Positions 1 to 5,195 of a stretch of DNA of 8,760 nt are shown piece by piece. The number at the start of each line of letters is the position of its first letter. Position 1 is the first letter of the stretch. The DNA is from JACJWR01 sp964547485 (GTDB lineage Bacteria; Actinomycetota; Actinomycetes; S36-B12; UBA10799). The stretch is from contig CAZJNU010000097.1 in assembly GCA_964547485.1 (NCBI GenBank), positions 1 through 8,760 of the forward strand, written 5' to 3'. A program made the translations under genes and the position numbers. The notes beneath the pieces are model-generated. The model was given only the letters and a program-made list of their open reading frames with translations, was not told where the DNA came from and did not search any database.

Positions 1-1204
1 TGAGCGTCGCCATCGCCTCGGAGGTACCGCCGTAGGGAGCCAACGGCTCCCTGGTAGCCCGATCCGACACCAGTTCCAGCGCCCAGAACACCGCCATCCC
101 CCGCACCTCACCGATCACCTTGTGCTTCCCTGCCAACTCCGCCAAACCGGGGCCCAGCACGTCCCGGCCGATGGCCGCTGCGTGCTCGACGATGCCCTCG
201 TCGCGCATGGCCGTCAGGGTGGCCTCCGCCGACGCAGTCGCCAGCGGATGCCCCGAGTAGGTAAGACCGCCGGGGAAGACCCGATCGTCGAAGGTGGCGG
301 CGATCTCATCGCTGATGATGATCCCGCCCAGTGGCACATAGCCCGAGTTGGAGCCCTTCGCGAAGATGATGAGGTCCGGTTCGACGTCGAAGTGATTGAA
401 GGCGAACCATTCGCCGGTCCGGCCGAACCCGGACATCACCTCGTCCGCGATGTAGACGATGCCGTACTTATCGCACAGGGCACGGACGCCGGACAGGTAG
501 CCGGGCGGCGGTACCAACACACCGGCAGTGCCCACCACCGACTCAATCAGGATCGCCGCCACCGTGTTCGGCCCCTCGAACAGGATGACCTGTTCCAAGT
601 GCTCCAATGCCCGCGCGCACTCCTGCTCCTCGGAGGTCGACCAGAAGGGCGTCCGGTAGAGGTACGGGCCAAAGAAGTGCACATGGCCGTAGGCGAACTC
701 ATTGGGCCAGCGGCGGGGGTCTCCGGTCGCGGTGATCGCCGCGCCGGTGTTGCCGTGGTAGCTGCGGTAGAAGCTCAGCACCTTGTGCCGACCGGTGTGC
801 AGCCGTGCCATCCGGATCGCGTTCTCAGCCGCATCTGCACCGCCGTTGGTGAAGAACACCTTGTTGTGATTCTCAGGCGCGAGATCGGTGATCGCCTTGG
901 CGGCACGGCCGCGTACCAGCGACGCGTGCTGCGGCGCCAGCGTGGCCTGCACCGCCGCCTGCTGCTGGATGGCCTCGACCACCCGCGGGTGCTGGTGTCC
1001 GATATTGGTATTGACCAGTTGGCTGGAGAAGTCCAACATCTGATTGCCGTCGAAATCCCAGACCCTGCTGCCCAGCCCGGAGGCGAACACCCTCGGTTTC
1101 AGGGCTCCCTGCGCGCTCCAGGAGTGGAAGACGTGGGCACGGTCGAGGGCGTAGGCGTCTTCGTTCGTGCCCTCGGCCCAGGGGTTGGATTCGGACTGGG
1201 TCAC
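1..1204 (-). CDS. Class III PLP-dependent aminotransferase, C-terminus cut by window edge
   Basis: This is a fold-type I, class III (omega-type) aminotransferase that should move an amino group between an amine or amino acid and a 2-oxo acid using PLP. Reading the minus strand from GTG at 1204 gives 401 uninterrupted codons that run off the left edge. Relatives are about 430-460 residues, so roughly 40-50 residues are missing. Visible landmarks are the cofactor-phosphate region FTNGGADAAENAIRMAR (118-134), SYHGNTGA (148-155), the cofactor-ring Asp254 in IADEVMSGFGRTG, and the Schiff-base Lys283 in FAKGSNSGYVPLGG. The start is supported by GAGGAG at 1213-1218, 8 nt upstream. The opening DRAHVFHSWSAQ recalls a mycobacterial family (Rv3329-like, from memory) whose substrate is not settled. 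Related enzymes include taurine and beta-alanine aminotransferases, and the substrate cannot be read from sequence. The gene is divergent from purD and need not serve purine synthesis. Confidence 0.9.
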   Translation of the reverse strand, partial: MTQSESNPWAEGTNEDAYALDRAHVFHSWSAQGALKPRVFASGLGSRVWDFDGNQMLDFSSQLVNTNIGHQHPRVVEAIQQQAAVQATLAPQHASLVRGRAAKAITDLAPENHNKVFFTNGGADAAENAIRMARLHTGRHKVLSFYRSYHGNTGAAITATGDPRRWPNEFAYGHVHFFGPYLYRTPFWSTSEEQECARALEHLEQVILFEGPNTVAAILIESVVGTAGVLVPPPGYLSGVRALCDKYGIVYIADEVMSGFGRTGEWFAFNHFDVEPDLIIFAKGSNSGYVPLGGIIISDEIAATFDDRVFPGGLTYSGHPLATASAEATLTAMRDEGIVEHAAAIGRDVLGPGLAELAGKHKVIGEVRGMAVFWALELVSDRATREPLAPYGGTSEAMATL

Positions 1205-1212
1205 GGGTATCG

Positions 1213-1245
1213 CTCCTCATCACGGCGGTGGGTGAGCACAGCGTA
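1213..1245 (-). promoter_or_regulatory. Candidate promoter -10 and ribosome binding site of the aminotransferase gene
   Basis: On the minus strand a TACGCT hexamer (1245 down to 1240) fits the actinobacterial TANNNT -10 pattern. A strong Shine-Dalgarno GAGGAG (1218 down to 1213) lies 8 nt before the GTG start. Transcription from this -10 would give a leader of roughly 30 nt. No convincing -35 hexamer is visible. The ribosome binding site is firm; the promoter is inferred. Confidence 0.45.
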
Positions 1246-1283
1246 CTTCGGGTGGCGTCCGTCGGCGGCGACACGACAGCCCT

Positions 1284-1298
1284 TAACCTGTCCCTGTG
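1284..1298 (+). promoter_or_regulatory. Candidate leaderless promoter of purD
   Basis: TAACCT at 1284-1289 fits the TANNNT -10 consensus and is followed by exactly six bases and then the purD GTG start at 1296. No Shine-Dalgarno sequence lies upstream of that GTG. This spacing would place the transcription start on the G of the start codon, giving a leaderless mRNA, a common arrangement in Actinobacteria. A clear -35 element is not seen. Confidence 0.5.
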
Positions 1299-2582
1299 AA
1301 GGTTCTAGTGATCGGTTCTGGCGGTCGCGAACACGCGCTCGTCAGTGCCCTGCTCTCCGACCCGGCAGTCACCGAACTCGCCTGCGCGCCGGGAAACGCC
1401 GGAATCGCCGCCTCAGTTCCCACCTTCGGGGTGGACCTCACAGACCCGTCGGCGGTGGCAGACCTGGCCGATGCGTTCGGCGCCGACTTGACGATCATCG
1501 GACCCGAGGGACCGCTGGTCGCGGGTGCCGCGGACGAAATCCGAAGCCGAGGCAGGGCGGTATTCGGACCATCGGCCGAAGCAGCTCGGCTCGAGGGCAG
1601 TAAGTCGTTCGCCAAGGCCATCATGGATGCGGCCGGTGTGCCCACCGGTCAGGCGGTCACTGCCACCGACGTCGCACAGGCGGGCGCGGCCCTGGACAGG
1701 TTCGGTCCGCCCTACGTGGTCAAGGACGACGGCTTGGCCGCAGGCAAAGGCGTGGTCGTGACCGACAACCGACTGGTGGCGCTCGCCCACGCAGACGCCT
1801 GCATCACGGCCGGCGACCGTGTTGTCATCGAGGAGTTCCTGGACGGGCCGGAAGTGAGCCTGTTCCTGATCAGCGACGGTCGGACCGTCGTGCCGCTGCA
1901 ACCGGCGCAGGACTTCAAACGCGCCCTGGACGGCGACGCCGGACCCAATACCGGGGGTATGGGCGCCTACTCGCCGCTGCCGTGGGCGCCGGCGGGCCTG
2001 GTGTCGGAAGTAGTCGACACCGTCGCGCAACCCGTGATCGATGAACTCGCCGATCGCGGAACGCCCTTCGTGGGCCTGCTCTACGCCGGGCTTGCGCTGA
2101 CCCCGGACGGCGTCAAGGTGATCGAGTTCAACGCCCGGTTCGGGGACCCGGAGACGCAGGCGGTACTGCCGTTGCTGGAGTCCCCCCTCGGTCAGGTCCT
2201 TGCGGCCGCCGCGGGCGGTGACCTGAGCCGCGGGCCTCGGCTGGTGTGGCGCAGTGGCGCGGCCGTCGCGGTGGTGCTGGCCGCCGAAGGCTACCCGGGA
2301 ACCCCAACTGTCAGGGATCGAATCGACGGGCTCGCCGCCGCTGAAGCGCTACCCGACGTGCATATCCTGCACGCCGGAACAACTATCGAGGACGACACCC
2401 TGGTGTCGGCGGGTGGTCGAGTGCTCAGCGTCGTTGGCCTCGGGGAAGACCTGACCGAGGCGCGCACGAACGCCTACGCCGGAATCGAGCTGGTGGAATT
2501 GCGCGGTAGCAGCTACCGCCACGACATCGCCAGGGACGCGGCCGAGGCAAGCGCTGAGGCGGCCGAGGCGGAGCCGTCATGA
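1296..2582 (+). CDS. purD: Phosphoribosylamine-glycine ligase (GAR synthetase)
   Basis: This cytosolic ATP-grasp ligase joins glycine to 5-phosphoribosylamine, making GAR in the second step of de novo purine synthesis. The 428-residue product has the usual family length. It opens with MKVLVIGSGGREHAL, the N-terminal GAR synthetase fold. The ATP-grasp nucleotide-binding stretch is KDDGLAAGKG (143-152), and the family signature RFGDPETQ is at 281-288, just after the metal-binding region IEFNA. The C-terminal domain ends in SYRHDIA (406-412), followed by an Ala/Glu-rich tail (413-428) that looks lineage-specific. The start is GTG, chosen because translation from it begins exactly at the conserved N-terminus and because a -10-like box lies six bases upstream. 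The stop overlaps the purB start as ATGA (2579-2582), implying co-transcription and translational coupling with purB. The identification is very secure. Confidence 0.97.
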   Translation: MKVLVIGSGGREHALVSALLSDPAVTELACAPGNAGIAASVPTFGVDLTDPSAVADLADAFGADLTIIGPEGPLVAGAADEIRSRGRAVFGPSAEAARLEGSKSFAKAIMDAAGVPTGQAVTATDVAQAGAALDRFGPPYVVKDDGLAAGKGVVVTDNRLVALAHADACITAGDRVVIEEFLDGPEVSLFLISDGRTVVPLQPAQDFKRALDGDAGPNTGGMGAYSPLPWAPAGLVSEVVDTVAQPVIDELADRGTPFVGLLYAGLALTPDGVKVIEFNARFGDPETQAVLPLLESPLGQVLAAAAGGDLSRGPRLVWRSGAAVAVVLAAEGYPGTPTVRDRIDGLAAAEALPDVHILHAGTTIEDDTLVSAGGRVLSVVGLGEDLTEARTNAYAGIELVELRGSSYRHDIARDAAEASAEAAEAEPS

Positions 2583-2628
2583 CCGGAACCGACCCGATCC
2601 CGAACGTGCTGGCTGGCCGCTACGCCTC
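2574..2628 (+). repeat. First copy of an exact 55-bp duplication flanking the gap (purD end, purB start)
   Basis: These 55 bases hold the last codons of purD, the ATGA overlap, and the first 16 complete codons of purB. They recur base for base at 2729-2783 on the other side of the N run. An exact overlap of 55 bases ending at an N run is what two de Bruijn contigs sharing one k-mer look like when a scaffolder does not merge them. This is most likely one genomic locus written twice rather than a biological repeat. GGAG at 2570-2573, 5 nt before ATG 2579, is the probable purB ribosome binding site and is present only on this side. Confidence 0.93.
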
Positions 2629-2728
2629 NNNNNNNNNNNNNNNNNNNNNNNNNNNNNNNNNNNNNNNNNNNNNNNNNNNNNNNNNNNNNNNNNNNNNNNN
2701 NNNNNNNNNNNNNNNNNNNNNNNNNNNN
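2629..2728. other. Assembly gap of 100 N, probably spurious
   Basis: The run is exactly 100 N, a conventional placeholder for a gap of unknown size. Because the flanks are identical over 55 bp, the two contigs can be joined by collapsing the duplicate. That removes 155 bases (100 N plus one repeat copy) and restores an intact purD-purB ATGA junction. Nothing suggests missing sequence here: purD is complete before the gap and purB is complete after it. Confidence 0.93.
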
Positions 2729-2783
2729 CCGTCATGACCGGAACCGACCCGATCCCGAACGTGCTGGCTGGCCGCTACGCCTC
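2729..2783 (+). repeat. Second copy of the 55-bp duplication flanking the gap
   Basis: This is identical to 2574-2628. It carries the intact purB start (ATG at 2734) that continues into the full gene, but lacks the purD sequence and ribosome binding site that should lie further upstream. It is treated as the right-hand end of the k-mer overlap. Confidence 0.93.
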
Positions 2784-4170
2784 CGCTCGGATGACGAACC
2801 TCTGGTCGCCGCGGCACAAGGTGGTGCTCGAGCGTCGGTTGTGGCTGGCGGTGCTGTCGGCCCAGCGCGAACTCGGGATCGACGTGCCAGCAGACGTACT
2901 CGACGACTACCGGCGGGTGCTTGACGATGTCGACCTGGACTCGATAGCGGCTCGCGAGCGGATCACCCGACACGACGTCAAAGCGCGGATCGAGGAATTC
3001 AACGCGCTCGCGGGCCACGAACACATTCACAAAGGAATGACCAGCCGCGACGTCACCGAGAACGTTGAGCAGCTGCAGATCCGGGAAGCACTCGAACTCG
3101 TGCGGGGCAAATCCGTGGCCGTGCTGGCCCGGTTGGCCCGACGAGCCGCCGAATATTCCGACGTCCCGATGACTGGCCGCTCCCATAACGTGGCGGCGCA
3201 GGCCACCACCCTGGGCAAGCGCTTCGCCAGCGCCGCCGACGAGTTGCTCGCCGCCCACCGGCGGATCGAGGAACTACTGCTGCGCTACCCGCTGCGGGGA
3301 ATCAAGGGCCCGGTCGGTACCTCCCAGGACATGCTGGATCTGCTCGACGGCGACGCCGACCGGCTAGCCGACCTGGAAGCGCGGGTGGCCGACCACCTCG
3401 GGTTCGACCTGACCCTGACCAGCGTCGGCCAGATCTATCCGCGATCGCTGGACTTCGATGTGGTCTCCGCCCTCGTGCAGGTGGCAGCCGGGCCGTCCTC
3501 GCTGGCCACCACTATCCGGCTGATGGCCGGCAACGAACTGGTCACCGAAGGGTTCCAACCGGGCCAGGTCGGGTCGAGTGCGATGCCGCACAAAATGAAT
3601 GCCCGATCGTGTGAGCGGATCAACGGGTTCAGCGTGATTCTTCGCGGCTATGCCTCGATGACCGGTGAACTGGCTGGCTCGCAGTGGAATGAAGGCGACG
3701 TGTTCTGCAGCGTGGTACGACGGGTGGCGTTGCCGGACGCGTTCTTCGCCATCGACGGGCTGCTCGAGACCACACTGACGGTCTTGGATGACTTCGGCGC
3801 CTTCCCGGCGGTGATCTCCCGGGAACTCGATCGCTACCTGCCGTTCCTTGCGACCACGAAGGTGCTGATGGCCGCCGTCCGCGCGGGCGTTGGGCGGGAG
3901 ACGGCGCACGAAGCCATCAAGGAGCACGCTGTGGACGTGGCGCTTGCGATGCGCGAGACAGCAGCCAGCGGAGGTGAAGCGCTGCTGTCGAGGCTGGCCG
4001 CCGACGATCGGCTCGGGCTCGCCGAAGCGGACCTGGGGGCGTTGCTGGCAGAACCGTTGGAGTTCACCGGCGCCGCCCGGATCCAGGTGGCCGCGATAGT
4101 CGCGCAGGTGGCGCGGATCGTGGCGGCTGATCCGGCGGCCGCGGGCTACAACCCCGAGCCGATTCTTTAG
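2734..4170 (+). CDS. purB: Adenylosuccinate lyase
   Basis: PurB removes fumarate twice in purine synthesis, converting SAICAR to AICAR and adenylosuccinate to AMP. It is a cytosolic tetramer of the fumarase/aspartase superfamily, with active sites built from several subunits. The 478-residue product is full length. Visible landmarks are the substrate-binding N-terminal stretch RYASARMTNLWSP (14-26), GMTSRDVTEN (101-110), SHNVAAQ (150-156) with the probable catalytic His151, KGPVGT (191-196), and the superfamily signature GSSAMPHKMN (280-289) on the mobile loop carrying the catalytic serine. The sequence is of the mycobacterial type (LAGHEHIHKGMTSRD, QWNEGDVFCSVVRRVALPD). The start is the ATG that overlaps the purD stop. 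Because of the assembly duplication this start appears at both 2579 and 2734, and only the copy from 2734 is continuous. In the true genome it is directly coupled to purD. Confidence 0.97.
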   Translation: MTGTDPIPNVLAGRYASARMTNLWSPRHKVVLERRLWLAVLSAQRELGIDVPADVLDDYRRVLDDVDLDSIAARERITRHDVKARIEEFNALAGHEHIHKGMTSRDVTENVEQLQIREALELVRGKSVAVLARLARRAAEYSDVPMTGRSHNVAAQATTLGKRFASAADELLAAHRRIEELLLRYPLRGIKGPVGTSQDMLDLLDGDADRLADLEARVADHLGFDLTLTSVGQIYPRSLDFDVVSALVQVAAGPSSLATTIRLMAGNELVTEGFQPGQVGSSAMPHKMNARSCERINGFSVILRGYASMTGELAGSQWNEGDVFCSVVRRVALPDAFFAIDGLLETTLTVLDDFGAFPAVISRELDRYLPFLATTKVLMAAVRAGVGRETAHEAIKEHAVDVALAMRETAASGGEALLSRLAADDRLGLAEADLGALLAEPLEFTGAARIQVAAIVAQVARIVAADPAAAGYNPEPIL

Positions 4171-4185
4171 TCAGGTCAGGCCGGT

Positions 4186-4198
4186 GCGACCGGGTCGC
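4186..4198. promoter_or_regulatory. 13-bp perfect palindrome upstream of purC, possible operator
   Basis: GCGACC at 4186-4191 and GGTCGC at 4193-4198 are exact inverted copies around one central base. The palindrome covers the place where a -35 element would lie for the -10 box at 4209-4214, a typical position for a repressor site. It is also short enough to arise by chance in GC-rich DNA, and no known regulator motif is recognised. Confidence 0.3.
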
Positions 4199-4208
4199 TA
4201 GGGCCGAC

Positions 4209-4224
4209 TAGCGTGCTGGTTGTG
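4209..4224 (+). promoter_or_regulatory. Candidate leaderless promoter of purC
   Basis: TAGCGT at 4209-4214 matches TANNNT and is followed by seven bases and then an in-frame GTG at 4222. No Shine-Dalgarno sequence precedes either this GTG or the GTG at 4213, which lies inside the putative -10. The spacing favours a leaderless mRNA starting at 4222, as at purD. The element is inferred from sequence pattern only. Confidence 0.42.
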
Positions 4225-5115
4225 CCGACGAATGTGATCCCACCGCCTGACTACACGCTCCCCGCCGGGTACTCCCACCTGTACTCGGGCAAGGTTCGCG
4301 ACCTGTGGCGTACTCCCGATGACCTGCTGCTCTTCGTCGCGTCCGATCGGATCTCGGCCTACGACTGGGTGCTACCGACGCCCATCCCGGACAAGGGTCG
4401 GATTCTGACCCAGGCCAGTCTCTGGTGGTTCGACCAACTGTCCGACATCTGCGGCAACCATGTCGTGTCCACGGATGTGCCCGACGCCGTGGCTGGCAGG
4501 GCGATGATTTGCCGGCAGCTCGAGATGTACCCGGTGGAGTGCGTGGCGCGCGGCTACCTGACGGGATCCGGCTTGGCCGACTACCTCGCCAAAGGCGAGG
4601 TCTGCGGCGTGGCGCTCGGCCCCGGCCTGGTCGACGGCTCGCGACTGCCGTACCCCATCTTCACCCCCGCCACGAAGGCCGCCCTCGGTGACCACGACGA
4701 GAACATCTCGATCGCGGACGTGAGTGCGACGGTCGGGGCGGACGCAGCTGACCGCCTCCGGTCGACGACTCTGGCCTTATATGCGCGGGCGGAAGAGATC
4801 GCTCGGGCTCAGGGGATAATCCTCGCCGACACCAAATTCGAATTCGGCCACGACGGTGACGGTCGCCTCATTCTGGCCGACGAAGTGCTGACGCCGGATT
4901 CCTCGCGCTATTGGCCCGCCGACGGCTGGCTGCCCGGGAGGGCACAACCCTCGTTCGACAAGCAGATAGTCCGCGATTGGCTGACGTCGGCGGCGTCGGG
5001 CTGGGACCGAGGTTCCGACGCGCCTCCGCCGGAGTTGCCAGCCGAGGTCGTGGCGCGTACCCGCGCGCGGTACGTCGAGGTGCTCGAGTCGCTGACCGAC
5101 AAACCGTTCGCCTGA
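4222..5115 (+). CDS. purC: Phosphoribosylaminoimidazole-succinocarboxamide synthase (SAICAR synthetase)
   Basis: PurC joins CAIR and aspartate with ATP to make SAICAR, the substrate of the neighbouring PurB. From GTG 4222 the product is 297 residues, the usual length for the actinobacterial enzyme. The fold opens with YSGKVRDLW (21-29), whose Gly-Lys region helps bind ATP, followed by ASDRISAYD (40-48). The two family signatures are clear: YPVECVARGYLTGSG (103-117) and ILADTKFEFG (200-209). DHDENIS (157-163) and the C-terminal TPDSSRYWP and QPSFDKQIVRDWL segments are also typical. An in-frame GTG at 4213 would add three residues. It is less likely because it overlaps the probable -10 box, and neither start has a Shine-Dalgarno sequence. 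The gene is 51 bp after purB and may have its own promoter, although read-through from purDB is also possible. Confidence 0.96.
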   Translation: MPTNVIPPPDYTLPAGYSHLYSGKVRDLWRTPDDLLLFVASDRISAYDWVLPTPIPDKGRILTQASLWWFDQLSDICGNHVVSTDVPDAVAGRAMICRQLEMYPVECVARGYLTGSGLADYLAKGEVCGVALGPGLVDGSRLPYPIFTPATKAALGDHDENISIADVSATVGADAADRLRSTTLALYARAEEIARAQGIILADTKFEFGHDGDGRLILADEVLTPDSSRYWPADGWLPGRAQPSFDKQIVRDWLTSAASGWDRGSDAPPPELPAEVVARTRARYVEVLESLTDKPFA

Positions 5116-5157
5116 GCGGCCACTGGTCGCCGAGTCGCCACCCTGACCCGGGACCGA

Positions 5158-5188
5158 CACAATGGAGCAACCGGACGCGACAGAAGGG
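5158..5188 (+). promoter_or_regulatory. Ribosome binding site and weak candidate promoter of xfp
   Basis: AGAAGGG at 5182-5188 is a reasonable Shine-Dalgarno sequence 7 nt before ATG 5196 and decides that start. CACAAT at 5158-5163 is a poor -10 candidate, with TCGCCA at 5135-5140 as an equally weak -35 at 17-bp spacing. The ribosome binding site is reliable; the promoter is tentative. Confidence 0.4.
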
Positions 5189-5195
5189 CACCACG

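Noticed and set aside
122..1603. A 493-codon open frame on the plus strand opposite the aminotransferase and running into purD
   Set aside because: It overlaps two genes with clear family motifs, has an Arg/Gly/His-rich composition without domains, and would end inside purD.
2574..2783. The 55-bp duplication as a biological direct repeat, such as an attachment site or target-site duplication around an insertion
   Set aside because: It ends exactly at both edges of a round 100-N run and matches a common k-mer length. Both flanking genes are intact once it is collapsed, so an assembly overlap explains it better.
2620..3258. A minus-strand open frame crossing the N run
   Set aside because: It exists only because unknown bases are read through, and it is antisense to purB. 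The gap itself looks artefactual.
4171..4221. A riboswitch or purine-sensing RNA leader upstream of purC
   Set aside because: The spacer is only about 50 bases, with no conserved purine-riboswitch core and too little room for the fold. Leaders upstream of purD and purS are likewise too short.
4911..5195. An in-frame N-terminal extension of the phosphoketolase reaching back into purC
   Set aside because: It would overlap about 200 bp of purC. The Arg-rich translation does not resemble the family, and ATG 5196 has a good ribosome binding site and the expected N-terminus.
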